Shown here one piece after another: positions 35,101-50,100 of a stretch of 64,000 nt of DNA. The stretch's first letter is position 1. Every line of letters begins with the position of its first letter. The stretch comes from Paragonimus skrjabini miyazakii (taxonomy: Eukaryota > Platyhelminthes > Trematoda > Plagiorchiida > Troglotrematidae), in the NCBI GenBank assembly GCA_014338405.1, contig JTDE01000434.1, forward strand, positions 1 to 64,000, given 5' to 3'. The position numbers and the translations under genes are program-made. Under the pieces are notes generated by a model. It worked only from the letters and a program-made list of their open reading frames with translations, searched no databases and was not told where the DNA came from.

Positions 35101-38100
35101 TGAACCCCACCCGGTTGATGTTCACAAGCAGTGTCTGCATCTCCTCTTGAAACGACCGCGCATCCTCTGAGGATTGCTGATAAACGAATCTAGTTAGGTA
35201 TCTAACTGCGATGATTCGATCGTGCTTACTTTAATTTCACTGCGTTAGTGATTTATACAGTTGTCCCATGAAAGTGTAGTCACAGTTCAACTCTCCATCT
35301 TTGTAAGGATTTATACTAATCACGAGCCTCAACAAAAGTAAAACTCGAGTGCAGGGCTCTCGTTCGAAGAAGGCTAGCTGGAAATCCTATGTGAACTATG
35401 ATCAGTTATGAGTGAATTCCATATCAACGTTTGACTTTTGTGTAGGTCTTTTCGTCAGTTACTTGACGGGGTGTCATGTGGTATATTTGTCGTCATTCAG
35501 CAGAATGAATAAACTTTGCATGACGTTTCATCGGATTCGCCTTGATTTGTCCTGCATTCTTTAGAAAAAAGTAACATCATGTTTGTTCCAAAAACCGACG
35601 GAAAACAGCGAACATTTTAGTGCCATTCATTGAAAGAATCACGCATATGAATTGATTTTTGCAAGAGTAAACGGTTTCCGTTTGTCCGGTTGTTAACTTG
35701 TCGATTTACTCCGTTGTTCCGGAAAGTTAGAAGTAGGTTGACATCTCTCCGATCTATGAACTGTATGATAGTAAGTGGTTTGTGTCCGTAACTCAGTACT
35801 TTACACCGTAACCATTGAAACCATTGAAGAAGATTGTGTACTCTGATTTCGAACCCAAATTGGTAAACAACAATTACTTATGTTACGCCGTTTACAGATT
35901 TACTAGGATTGAGTTCAACTCCACTGCAGTTCATTGATGACAGTCTCATGGTAGTATTCAAACGTGTTAAATTAAAATCTAAAGAATCAAGTTGAACATC
36001 AATCGCGTTTGGCCACAGCCAGGTAGACGTCCATGCCACCTTCTTTCAACATAAGCGGTAGACTTAGGTTTCGCTCTTGTTAGAGCTCGTTAGTGGTGCA
36101 GCATATTCTTGTCCCGGTCAGGACTAGAATTCCGGCCATGTTTCCATGAGGCAAACGTGTTGACCATTATGCCGTTACTCTCACATCGAGCACGACCAAA
36201 ATATCATATCTCAACGGTCAACCACTCTCACTCATGAGTATCAATCAGGTTGTCTGATCGTCTCTAGAGGAGACAAAATAACTGCCCTGTTAACTCTGAT
36301 CGATAACCCCGTGATTAGGACTTTGGGGAAATCGAAATCTTCGATCTGACTGAAACTATTAGGCAATATTTTAGGCTACTGATGAAGTCAACTTGTGACA
36401 CATTTTGCTTCACGTTTGTCCTTTACAGTTTTTAATTTTCCAGTCTAGTTTAACCTCTGTATCGCGTTCGCCGAGTTATCGCTCGCTATGAGAACCTGTA
36501 TCGTTCTAAAGTTACCGTATTACAAGCAAGCCCCCAAGCGATCACCAAATTTATTGCATTAGTATGCACTACTTTAAGTTATGAGGGTTTACGATGATTG
36601 TAATATTTTGAGAGTCGTTTATTTTCTGGATTTGGTGTTATTTATCTTCGAAATATTTTGAAAGTTATCTGAGCTATGCCCTGATTATCTTTCTACACTG
36701 GGCATCCCAATGAACTGCAATTTATTTAGCTAATTGTTTACAGTGCTTCTCCTAGCAAGAAATGTTTTCCACAGTGACAGTATGCTCTTTTGTTGTGTAA
36801 TATGCATCTTCGTTTGTGAGTAGTATAGTGCGTACATTCGGGAACTAAATGGGCAAGTCTTAACGTCAGGAAGACGAGGAACATGAAACGACCATTGGAA
36901 CCATGTGTATACATCATGTGGGATATGCCACCAAGGCGAATGGCGATATACTGCTGCCTAATAGGTATGTGTGCACGTTGGCTGTACAAGTGAGTGTAGG
37001 CGTTTATTGTTCTGTTTTCATATATCTTGCAACAGATTTCATGCAATATCCGACTTCGCAGGCCAAGCGTTTTCTGTGGTCACAAAATTTTATTGCAGTC
37101 TCATAACCTTAGCACGAAGCAGGTATTGAAATCCTAAATTCCAAATTACCCCTACAAACAACGTCACTCCAACACCACTACATTAATGGATTACTGATCA
37201 GTAGTAGGGGGTTCTGGGTTAATTTAAATAGAACATCACTCGCAAGTGATCGCAGCTATCGCATTCTCATAGAACTTCCAGTCGACCCTTTCGAAAAGTA
37301 GCACTAGACTCGAGTTTCACTCTAATCAGGGCTCGCCAGTAGTGTACAGCCTTGCCACTGTCAGGACTAGAAATCCGACCAAGCTTTCATGGTTGTCTCA
37401 TAGAAGCGTGGCCAGAGTTCTAGCCCCGGTCGTGATAAGGGCATGCACTACTGACGAGCCCTAACAAGAGTGAAACGCCAGTCTACTGCTTTTTTTCGAA
37501 AGGGGCCGACTGAAAAGTCCATGGGAATGCGACAGCTGTGGTCAGTTGCAAGTGATGTCTAATTTATACATTAGATTAACTTACTCCCTTTTTGCTTTCA
37601 CTATATTTCTGAAGGCACCATTTTCCATTTGTCTGCCCTCTACATTGTTACTCGTGTTTATTTCTCTAATCGGTTAAGTTGTGACTTTCATTTGATAGAT
37701 CGTTTTACTTTTGTTTGACATTTGTTAAGGATTCTTGCAAACTACCTGAATGGCCATGAGTTTCATTCTCGCCTTCGATCACGTGGGAAATGGGGTATAA
37801 ATGGTTGATATATTTTCTTACCCTCTGAGAAACTATTGATGTAGTATTAACAGACTACGTAAACTTGCTCAGAAAACTGTTTTGGAGTCAATCCAGTGTC
37901 ACTGAAAAGAAGAACTGAAAATGTGACCACCAGGAGACCGTGTCATACAATGCCAACGACAGTATTCGTAATGAAAACCAATCAGGAATTGAACGATCGA
38001 GTTTCTGGGGAGACTTCTGTGATTCAAAATAAATTAAGCAAAATTGTTCGTGTCATGTGGTATCAAAAGTTTGGAAACTAGAGTGCTAGTTCGCCTTGTA

Positions 38101-41100
38101 CAACAAATAGGAAAGGCCGGTAAAATGTACAGACGTTTGATATAAATTACGAGATTTTGTGTACCTTTAGCTGTGAGCAGGCATTTTGATCCGGTGCTTA
38201 GAACTATTCTGTCAAGGAACACCTCACGTCTGCTCAGGATATATACTAGTTTAGCCTCTTGTTCGCTGTCATCGTGTCGATTGTACAAAGTTTCATTTTC
38301 GATTATCTCATTTCGCATGCTTTGTCCGCTTTTTTTGGCTATCCCCCCAACCCATGATGTTTGCTCTGTGGAACTTCTTCCATAGATCTATTTGGTTACA
38401 AGCTTCTTATTTTGTATTCGGACTACGTAGAAGGCTTCCAAAAAAATTTTGAAACGGTTATTTTTCCATTAATGAAATGGTGAAGACAGTTCAGAGGTGC
38501 ACCAGTTGGGATGCTGTTCAAACCGTTGGAACCTATTTTAGTGTCAGAAACATGTAGGTGTTCAAAGTTAACGAAAAGAAAAGAGAACTTCGAGATCAGT
38601 GGGCTAACATTACACAAGGCCATCGAAATATTCTACCCTCATGACGCTTCATTTATCAGGACATAAACGTTCGGGATTTTATAGGTCTGCACAAAAACAA
38701 ACTGACATCATTTATACCGATTCAGGAGAGTTCCAGAGAAATTGCCCATGTGTTTGGACACTACACCTCCGGCAGTGTTTGCAACGGACGAGCGTTTCTC
38801 CTAAAGGTGAACGAAGCTCAGCACATGTCATGACATTCTACCGGAACACACCCACTGGATGGATTTCTCTTCACTGGAGGTATAAAGCTGCCATAAATGT
38901 CACTGGAACTCACTATTACATCCCGAATTTTCCACGTAGGCGCAAACTTCTTCCCAACAAGTGGAATGACTGGTTTGAATTGATAATGCTATGGTTGCCG
39001 ATCCCTAGCTAGTTTGAATAAGTTCACAAAACCTTATGACCATCCGAATAGGTTACTTACTTCTGTGGTATGATTTCTGAACAGTCCGTTTCCCTTGTCT
39101 AAAAGAAACTCTTTTCTATCACAGGCACTCTCTGTTTCCCCAGTGGATAATCATAATAGCATACATCATAGCATTATAACATCATCGAGACAAAAGTAGG
39201 CTAAACAGTCTTTCTCGGAAAGAGAGCATGAAGGTAGGAAGCAGAAATAATTGTTTCACCCTATGGTTCTTGGGGTTATAAAAGGCCCAATTAAATCAGC
39301 GGTGTTACACACAAATCGGTACACCTATGTATGTAAAAGCTCACCAACTACTAAAGTAATGTGGTATTGACTAACAAGTATGTGTTCGCGCACGGTGTCA
39401 CTTTAATAGTTAATTAGGACCACAGCTGTAAACATTGAGGTATCAACCAGTTCAACAAACAAAAGAAAGTTGCCGCGATGTGACTGATGACATTGAAAAT
39501 AAAAGTTATTTTAGATTATTTAGCTTTAACAGTGTTTTGGAAGTTACTCACATGGCAACACCTATTCCACGAAGTTCAACTGACGATGCTGCTCACAACC
39601 ACTGAATTTTAGTACCGCCGCTGAAGGTACCGTTCCCACTCAGTACCGAGTTCTACAGCTCATAGGTGCAACAATGGTTTAACCCGGCTAGAATGTCGTG
39701 ATACTGCAGCGTCAGACTGGGTAATAGGTCGCTGGACGTTTGTTGACTCGTCCACCTCATCTAAGTCTGATATAAACCATTAAAATGTCGTACACAATTC
39801 ACGAACTGGTTTATGAAGAGATTGGCGGATAACAGACGGTCAGTTTGGTGAGGGTTTTTGTACTTCTATCAATTTTGCCATTTTTTAAAAAAAATTTCCA
39901 CATCTGTTGAGTTCAAGTTGAAGTACAGTTTTGCAAAATATCTTCCCGGCTTCCCTCTTCAAATATACGTAAAGATTGTGACCAGTTTTTACACCTCTTC
40001 TCGAGTGGCGGTGAAGCCCATGCCTGAGCCATCGATACAACACTGGTTACGTACACTCGAAAACACACAAACACACGAGCACACGGGCACTTCAACATAG
40101 AATATGTATGGCTGACCCCATGATAAGGGTAGACTGTTCAGACGACGCCAACAGAAACATCGGAATCACCACATCAAGGAAGGCAACGAGTCTATATAAC
40201 ATTGCGTACATTACACCCCACATGGAATCAACCACATCAAAGGTTGGCCGATCTCCGATATGAAACACAAGACGACCAAACTAGGTTGGGGGTGCACAGC
40301 TGGAACAAGTAAGCAACTGTTTACAGAATAAGCGGAAAACACAAATTACCGTGGCTCGCCAGCCAGTTGACCTGCTTGTAAAAGCAAAAAGAAAGACGGT
40401 TTGGCCACATCAGTTTGTTGCTACATAGAACNNNNNNNNNNNNNNNNNNNNNNNNNNNNNNNNNNNNNNNNNNNNNNNNNNNNNNNNNNNNNNNNNNNNN
40501 NNNNNNNNNNNNNNNNNNNNNNNNNNNNNNNNNNNNNNNNNNNNNNNNNNNNNNNNNNNNNNNNNNNNNNNNNNNNNNNNNNNNNNNNNNNNNNNNNNNN
40601 NNNNNNNNNNNNNNNNNNNNNNNNNNNNNNNNNNNNNNNNNNNNNNNNNNNNNNNNNNNNNNNNNNNNNNNNNNNNNNNNNNNNNNNNNNNNNNNNNNNN
40701 NNNNNNNNNNNNNNNNNNNNNNNNNNNNNNNNNNNNNNNNNNNNNNNNNNNNNNNNNNNNNNNNNNNNNNNNNNNNNNNNNNNNNNNNNNNNNNNNNNNN
40801 NNNNNNNNNNNNNNNNNNNNNNNNNNNNNNNNNNNNNNNNNNNNNNNNNNNNNNNNNNNNNNNNNNNNNNNNNNNNNNNNNNNNNNNNNNNNNNNNNNNN
40901 NNNNNNNNNNNNNNNNNNNNNNNNNNNNNNNNNNNNNNNNNNNNNNNNNNNNNNNNNNNNNNNNNNNNNNNNNNNNNNNNNNNNNNNNNNNNNNNNNNNN
41001 NNNNNNNNNNNNNNNNNNNNNNNNNNNNNNNNNNNNNNNNNNNNNNNNNNNNNNNNNNNNNNNNNNNNNNNNNNNNNNNNNNNNNNNNNNNNNNNNNNNN

Positions 41101-44100
41101 NNNNNNNNNNNNNNNNNNNNNNNNNNNNNNNNNNNNNNNNNNNNNNNNNNNNNNNNNNNNNNNNNNNNNNNNNNNNNNNNNNNNNNNNNNNNNNNNNNNN
41201 NTTTGTGCCTTCTTTTTGTTGTACTGGCATGCTGAGAGCTTGTTGAGCCAAACTGACGAACGGGTTCAGAGCAGAAGCGGTCTGGGCAGCAGCTTGAGGG
41301 TAAGCTGACCGGGGATAGGGAAAAAATGGGAAGAATGAAACGTTAATTCATTTTATTCAAACGGCTTTTTCTCTCTTGGAGTGCGAATTTAGTAGACAGC
41401 AAAACATCTATTGTTCGGTATATTGTTTTCACGAGACTTTCTAAAACTGCAGTAAACAGTTTATACGTGAATCGACGATACAATGATCAGGCAGTAATTA
41501 GTTCAGAAGCCTATGAGCATTATTGCCATACATACACAGAGTAAGTGGTTGGTAAAGCATAAGTGAGTCCACGATAATATTTCCTCTGTAGGCAAATAGT
41601 TCAAACGTGTAGATGTCGAGAACGAGTACTGGATGACTATCTGAATTAACTGGCAGTATGGTACATGTAACTTATGTGGGTGTAGTCACTGATTCGATAA
41701 TGAGTGAGTTTAAGAAAAATATTTTCTAAAGCAACTGATACAACGAATCTGTTAATTTGAAGTTACACAGTCCTAGAGACTAACTGGCATACTAACATCA
41801 GGCAAGAAGTCGGGACCTTGGGGGATATTGTGGTTGCCAGACTGAAAACGTACCATCCTCGTTCCGGTCTCGGGTTGATAATAAGCTAGTGCGTCGCATG
41901 ATTTATTATGAACTGTGAATTCATCACACACTCTGAACACATTATCACACTCTGAACCTCTAACCTTAGTGTCTAGTCTGGAAAAAGAAATATGACAGTT
42001 TTTCCATTTGTTTAGTCACATATGCCACAGGTCAGTGGCAACAGCAAATAAATCAAGGAACTTACCAAGTTTCTCAATCATGCTTTTCAGTTGGTTCTAA
42101 TTAGCTAAACAACTTTAGCTAAAAAGGGCACTTGACCCCTTTCCAAGACCCTGACCTTAACGACATCATTCACACCAGCTACAATTGACTTGTTTTCCAC
42201 CGGTGGCAATGCTTCTTATCCTCTTGGCGCCTTCGTGTGGACATCTACTTGTTACCTATCTTGTTAATGTGACGTCAGTTGCCGTGTTGTTTCTGAACTC
42301 TGTGACCATCTTGCGTGTGCTCATTTGCGCTAGTCAACTCTTTAACATAATGAGTCGAACTTGACGTCTTGAACCGATTGTAGATAACCGTGGACTGGGA
42401 CTATTCGTGACACTAACATTGATACGATAAAGGTAGCCTGTTTGTATCCTAAGTATGAAGCTACCGTTGACTGGACAAATGGCGTACAGTCACGTTAACT
42501 CGGGTACACTTAGAATCAAACCATACCGGACGTTATCAAATCCGTTTCTAACGACCTGGTTCATATGCATGGCATTGTGTCTTGCTTAAAGGTGATGCTC
42601 CAAAATGCTTGTTCGGATTAATTTTGAGTAAGACCAACTGTTGTTAGAGAGAAGTTTGAAGCATTGCCAAGGGATTCCTTAGCTCGGGAAAGGTACTGGA
42701 ACTATATGGCCAAACAAACAAAACTTGAGCCATTCAGTAAGAGCATACAGTCCCCATAAGGGAATTGAATAGATTAACTAAATGTCATATGGGAGCTTGC
42801 AACAACTGAAATGCGAATGACGAGTCATTCCGAGTAAATTGTTTCTGCCTCATCGGGTGGCTAAACTCAGGAAGGATGCGACAGAAAAACACATTGACAA
42901 AGAAGCAGGGGCCACATGGGATTTGCCCACGCCGGGTTGGGAGCGACTGACCGAACTCGATGACTAATAGTAGGAGTGAGAATGAAGCCATAGATAAGAA
43001 GTTTTTGTCTAGTGTTATTGACCAATTCAAACCGCACGGCAGACAGGGGTTTGTTTTCATTAGGGTTGAGCCAGGTTTATTAAGTATAAAAGGTGAATGA
43101 TTGAACACCGGAATACAGACTCTCAAGAATTACCCGAACTTGGTCAATACAAGCTGTGATGCTCCAGCAGTGTTGAAATCAATACCAGAATCTTTTTCAG
43201 CTTGTGAAGTAGATACGTTTTATTGTAGGGGATTGTACACTACGCTTCTACTTAGTCACATATACCTCTACTTGCCTGTTGGCTATTTGCTTTAACCAAC
43301 TAGATTCTGAGTGTTTAGTGAGTAATTTTGCCCATCAAACAAGAGAGATGTTGTCGGTCTCATCAAACACATTTTCATAAATTTTATTTCATTAGGCAAT
43401 TCTGCTTGTTACAGAATAAGCCGTTCACTGTGAAACTGAAAGGATGACAGCACAGAAAACACAATTTTACACTGTTATTCCCTGGAACGAAGTTCGGACT
43501 ACATGGAGTTATCTTGATGTACAATCAGTGGCAATTACAGTACGACTCAACAACGTCTAACACAAGCCTATTGAAAGGGATAAGCTGAAAAGTCTACAAG
43601 AATGTGACAGCTACAACCAGTTGTGAGTGATGTTCAACTCATTTCAACCAAATCCCTTACTACTTATCAGTAATCAGTGTGTTGTTCAACAAGTTAACAT
43701 TTTTTTCGATTTCAATTTGGAGAAGAAAGTCCTGCTCGTGGAATCACTGATGTCGTTTCAGAGAAATATTATTGTGTCTTCTGTCGAGGCAAACAGACAG
43801 ATTGAGCACTACTCACGAATAGTTAAATGTACCTGGTCAATCTAACTGGGGTTGATAATGATGCACAGCAATGTTGCTTAACAAGTTAGATGACTTTTAG
43901 GTTCGGAAGACAAACTTTAGAAAGTTTTTCGGTAATTTATGCCTGGTAATTTCCTCAGTTACTTTGTACCAAAATAGTGAGGATGAAGTTCCCCAGATCA
44001 TCGTTTCATACGTTTGGATCCGGAATGAAGGTGCAATTGAATTTAAATGTCCGAAAGACAATCTTCCAAACTGAAGTTGCGAGATAAGGCAGTAACCGGA

Positions 44101-47100
44101 GAGACTGCATGGAGACCTACGGGTCACAGTCGAAAATGATCAACTGTGAGAATAAGGGCCATCATGATGCCTATGGTGTCAACACAAGTTGTTTTTGAAC
44201 CGAATAATTAGGATTCTGTTTTAAGGCTGTTGCATTGGAAGCAAAATTTGAAAACTAGTTGGTCGTATCAAACCGCATATGTCAAAGTGATTGGAAACAT
44301 GCCCCGAAACGTCATACACGTGTATAACTGCTAGTGGATGAATTCTAGCGTTTGCGTATAGCAAAGGTTTCAGTTTAAACCGGAGTCAATGGTTTCATGG
44401 TGACCTCTTTGTGAAATTTTAGGGCAACGGGAAACGCATTCTCTAGGTCACTGAGATCATATCAACTGCGTGTCACAATCAATATATGCGTTTATAAGCA
44501 ATTTGTTTTTAAGACATATTTGCCGATTTTTTCCATTCCGGAATGCCTGTTCCCCCCCATTTCTGTTCCACTTTTCTATCCAAATCATGAATACTGATTA
44601 GTAGCTGGGGATTTCATAAATTTCAAGCTGATATTTGATAGCAGTCTTTGCATTGAGGTGGACTTTTCAGTCAGCTTCTTTCAGAAAAAACCATGACTAC
44701 CTCATTTTAAGTAGACGCTCTGAGGTTTGCAGCTATTTGAATGTAAGTGGGTAATAAGAATGTATAAACCATCATATAATTAATGTCCTTTTGCTGTGTT
44801 GTTTATGTGACAGAAAAGTGCGAAGATATTCAAATTCTTCTAAAAAAAAACTAGTTTGAGATTCCAATTGGAATCCTAGAAATGGCTCACCTAAACCATA
44901 GGGATGCACCCCGGAATACAAATGTGATATCGCGTCCGCGGGAATGGCCGAAATGGGGGATGCCAGCGAATTCAGACCAAAGTTTGCTGTGGAGAATGCT
45001 GAAAGGTGCAGAGGATTTTGAATTACGAAATTTTAGTACGTCTAAGTCGATACTCAAAAACTAACAGCTCAGTACGATTTGCCTCTATTCATGTAATGAA
45101 AGGTTTTCTTGCCCGTAGGCATAACCTCAAGGTGACTTCTGTAAATGCTCCTGAATTCCTGGTTAGGCACTTACCGTTCTGTCCAAGAGGTAGGGATGCG
45201 GCCATCAGTCCACTAAGCGTTTGATTGGGTGCATGTGTGCATGGAACGGAATGCAGGGCAAGTGTCTGAGCGCTCGGTCCAGCATTGCCTAGACCAAGGG
45301 TTGATGTAGTGAGACCGTTGGAAGTGCAGGGACTGTTCGGGTTGGTCCCGCCCGCGCCTGTTGCCATAGCAACTGCAGCGGCTGCAGCAGCCATGGTTGC
45401 TGCGTCCATGCCACTTACTGAAGAGTTAATCACCGTGTCTGCTGTGCCAACCGCACCCGCGCTTGACAAAGCCGCCAACTGTGGCGTCATAGGTGTTAGA
45501 TGATGGTTACCAGACACGCCCAAAGCAGCCGCCATCGGATGGCATGCGGCGTTCAACGCGGTATTTGTCGAGGTAGGTGGTATCAGCTGATGTGGTCGCG
45601 AAGCGTGCAGTAGTGAAGTCAGATGGCCAGTTGCTCCACCTCCTAGTCCAGACATCATAGCCAGATTTGCCGCGTTATTTGAAAGATTGGTAGACGCCAG
45701 CTGATTAGCTTGTTGCAACTGTAAAGCTAACGCCGCCACAGGATTTATATAACCGGTGGTCTGTGCCATGCTCTGAAACAAGATTCATATACATTTTTGG
45801 AATCAAAACGTCGCTTGATTGCCACGACTGAAAGTAATACGGTTTAAAGTTTGGGAACGTATGGTTCAAAATCCCATCAATTATTTGCGAGATTAAAATA
45901 TATCACACGGCAAATCCAGTGGTTCAGACATTTAGGCACATTTTCACTAAGCTGATTCATGCTAGCAGTTACACCGTTTGAATTATTGGTCAACAAAATA
46001 GACACCGTTTAGAAGTAAGTCTAAAAACATGATAGAAAACGACTGATATTCAACAAACATTCATAAAAATGCCCATTTGTTATGAACTATTTAGTGGAAC
46101 GAAACAATTTATCGGTGCTCAAGCATCGATTGATGGAAGATCTTCCAAACTGTTACCAAGATGATGTAGTCTCCTGTTACGATCAGTGTTAGCAAGTGTT
46201 ATGTAGCTACTGAGTACTATACAACAGTTCTACAACCATAGAATGTTAGGGCAATAAAAACAAAGATCTAATTCTTAAGCCTCAAACAGTCACACCACAA
46301 TCTCGCACTGTACCTTACACCAAACCCTTCAAGTAAACCAATACATAACTTCCCTATGTGTTACAATACACGTATTTTAATCAATACGCTGGCTATGTAA
46401 AACAGAAGTATGGTAATTCTATTCTAGAAAGGTCTATTATTCACCCATATGCTATGTCATACAATGCCAACCGTTTTTTAGAGCCAATTTTTTCTATCAA
46501 CCAATGTATGATTGATATGGCCTACAGGTTTTCAAAAAATCACACAATTCATCATAGTTCGCGCAATCAATTTAAATTTTCCCATTGATCACGTATAACC
46601 GTTTCACTCATGATTCTACAAATTCCCTTGGTAGTTGAAAACGTTTCGTAGCATATAGACACTGAAAATTACGCACGGATGGAACATTTGGCAAGCTAAT
46701 TTGGGCAATCAGCAAAGTACTGTTCTGTTATCGGCCAGTTGGTCGACAGGATTTTAGAAATGTTCTTTCTCATCTCGTCCCTATATATTTAATCAAACAA
46801 TGTTCCAAAACCACTAACATTAGATAATTGTGAAATCTTTCGATGTTTTATTTCTGAAACTGTTTCTGGCATGATTTGGGAATCAGTAAATTGATCTAAA
46901 TTCATATCCTCTGATGAAATTTTGTCCACCAGTTGGACCATTTCCCTAGTATTGTGCACGTCCATTTTTATTATGAACTATAACTCTTTCATTTGTGATT
47001 ACGTTATTTTGCTTGAGGATGTTGAATACTAATAGTTCATAGGTATCACATGAAATTCTTTGTATTGATCACGTTCGACCGGGTATATCTCGTAGTTAGA

Positions 47101-50100
47101 TTGTGAACGATCATATCATATTGCTTATCAATAGACAATTGGGCTGGTAGTTTCATTTACGATGTAATGACGATTACTAGTGACTACTACTACCACTGCT
47201 GTTTATCGTTTATACTGAACAGTAATTTACACAAGAAATATAAAATAAAGGACAAATCGAAACAAACTAGCTATCAAATGTTAGACGTTATATGAGTAAC
47301 AACATTAAACATTTGAAATTTCTTCTCATAGGAGTATCAAATATCGATAATTCCATAATCGCTAAATTGTATTGGTTTATTTGATAAGTTAGGAGTAGAG
47401 AAAGAAAGGAATGAATTGATCTGTCGAAACCAAAGGCTCTCCAGGGTATCGCAATGCTAGCACAGTCAAAATTCATGCATCGAGATGTAAGATTGCTCTT
47501 TTATGTTGAGAACTTCTGTCAGAAAAAATGGCGAACGGTCAAGATCAGGTTCCCCGCACAAATGTATTATGAATTTTGAGGAAACCAAGAATGGTCAGTA
47601 CGCAAACACCACTGACTGCATAAATGGACAGTCCTAGTCGAAGAATAGCATTGTTGCAGAAAAGGCAAATGAATCAACGAAACCTGATGATCATGGGAGT
47701 GTAAGAGATTGAACCCACGTGACAGACCATAGTATTGAGGACCTAGTGAATGGCAGCTTTGTTGGAGTCGGTGCATTACTTTATAATCTTGTCTGTCCAG
47801 GCAACCCGGCTTTCGTAGTCATTCACTATACTGATGTCCAGTACCACATCAGCGCTATCATGAACCGCGATAACGTTGGGTTTGCCATTGGTATTCGTAG
47901 CTCCTCGATGATTGTGTAGCCCAGATTGCGCAGCCTTTTTGCCAGGCCTGTGATCATGCGGATTCATCGAGCACAACGCACATCGTGAGAGATCCGGCAA
48001 GATTGGAGAATGTGAGCTAGGCTATCTGGTTGACCGCAGTTACCACGACAGCGAACTGAGTGTTCATTTCGGCCACCTCGAGAATTCCGGGCCTTGATCC
48101 CTAGAAGATAAAGCCGGAACTGCACGGCATGAATGAAAATCCGGGGGGAGGGATGCGGCCTGGTTTCAACTGCCAACGATTGGAGATTGGAGGGCGAGGC
48201 AATTCCTGAAGGACCCCGGCTGTCTAGCGAATACTAAAGCTTACTGGTATGTCATGGAACTGGTAGCCAAGCTATGTTTGAGGTAGAGCCAATATCTCAT
48301 CCACTGCCACGATGAATAGCAGTGGCGAATGTGGGTAATCCTGGCGAACACTACGCTGGGACCGGAGGACGGGGTCTTCGAAAGTGACGGAAGCGTTCCG
48401 ATAGCAGTCAGCGATGTAATGGGCTAGATGCGGAAGAGTACCGAAAGCTTGGACCGATCTGATAATCGAGTCGTGCAAGATAGAATCGAACGCTGTGGAC
48501 ACGTCAATAAGGGCCGCACTCAGGCTGGCGGACGTGTTGCATGAGTTCCAAAGCAGCGCATTGTGTAGTGAGATTGATCTGAGGCAACCGTCACGGCGTA
48601 AGAATGCGAATTGAAGAGGGACAGTTGTAAGTGCGTGTTCGAACTTTTAGCTAATATCTCGTGAACGCAACGCGTTAACGTTGTGGAGATAGTTACATAT
48701 CTGAAGTTGCTGAGAGATGATGGGTTCTTCAATTTGAAGACAAGTTGAGATGACAGCCTTACAGATGAATTAGACAACCCTCAGTCAGCAGGACAAAATT
48801 GAAATATCCGCCCAGGAAACTAGCTTTCATACGTTTCAACTATTTAAGCGACAGCTTGTCAAACATGGAGCATTGTTTTTCATGTACTTCAAAGTGTGAG
48901 TTACTTCTTCAGTGATCGGGTCGACCGGAGGCCAATCCGGTGGCAGCATCCAGCGAGATGTTCATAACTCCATTGGAATTATGTGGAAGGTAGCGGTTGG
49001 GATTGTATTTAGGTCTCGAGCTTCCAGAAAAACCGCACAAGGTGCATGTTCATTTTACCGGTGATGCATTGTTTGTAGGACTGCGTAGCTGGCCATTACT
49101 ACTGCTAATAATAATATTGTTATTGAAGTATTTTTGACTAGTAGAGGATTTTAGTTCCATTCGAAGAGTGGCCGACTAGAAAGTCTATGGGAATACTACA
49201 GCTGCGATCAACTGTGGGTGTTATTCAGTCTATATAAAGTATTTTTCAAAAACACTCGTGGTAGGCAGTCATCGGAACCTCAAAATAATAAAAGCAGTAG
49301 TGAATGAAAGAAGCACATGAGCATTCGCTTTAGCTTAATCAGTGTGGGTCGAGTGTGAGCAGTGTATAGCTCGTGTACCCGATTTTTGCGTTTTAAGAAC
49401 ATACACTAACCTTTGAGCAATTGTGATCAGATACATCCTAATAAGTACGCGCGATTCCTCAATATATCACTATTCACAATGGCCCAACCTTCCTTTACCA
49501 CCTCACTGTACTAGACGTCCCACTCCAAAAGTCGTACACTGTTAGATAAAAACTGCAACAGTGCAATACGTATGAAGTTACCCCCAGAAGAGCCATTTTC
49601 ACCTCCTCGCTTAATGAGATTGAGTCCGAACACATTCGCTGCACCATCTTTTCTGTTTGCTTCGTCGTTAAGCTTTACGATATGGTCTTGTTTTCTATTG
49701 TTGTGCCTTCAAAACTACCAAACTCAGCTGTGAAAGCAGATAAAGTTCGGTAGTCTTGTAAAGTGTTAGATCAGATTGCTTCCAGAGATATACTTCTGAG
49801 GCTAGGCAGGTGAACAGGTAAGTCGAGATGAATAACCATCTCGGTGAAGCAAACACACAACTTCAAGCTGGTCAGACAACGGTCAGTACACTGACCGATA
49901 CTGGCAGTATTACGCGATTACCCATTACGTCAGCAAACTGCTCTTTCGCCCTGAATAATTCTGAGCTACTTTGATTAACGCCAAAGGTACCATCGCATCT
50001 TCCGGTATAAGCTTGCTTACTGACGCCTTGCGTTCACAACACTTTTATGATTGAAATCACGTGACCAGTATTTTCCTTATGAATTTTTCTTTAGAATAGA

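Larger units (their letters stand above)
29578..41208 (-). other. CELF intron, about 11.6 kb, repeat-rich
   Basis: Holds the gypsy remnants at 31.5-33.7 kb, an LTR at 36.8-37.1 kb, SINE copies 3-7 and the 770-N gap. No nested gene is recognised. The open frame at 38641-39012 (plus, 123 codons) has no recognisable domain. Confidence 0.7.
41305..45174 (-). other. CELF intron, about 3.9 kb
   Basis: Two SINE fragments (43565-43685 and 44588-44690); otherwise nothing recognised. Confidence 0.7.

Noticed and set aside
38641..39012. 123-codon plus-strand frame
   Set aside because: No domain, no splice or start context and no copy elsewhere in the window; the length is possible by chance in 64 kb.
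40401..41308. Open frames of 276-297 codons across 40432-41201
   Set aside because: Same artefact of the 770-N gap; only the CELF exon at 41209-41304 is real coding sequence.
45285..45503. Plus-strand open frame rich in Ala and Val
   Set aside because: It lies opposite the Ala-rich CELF linker exon; GCN codons leave the complement open.
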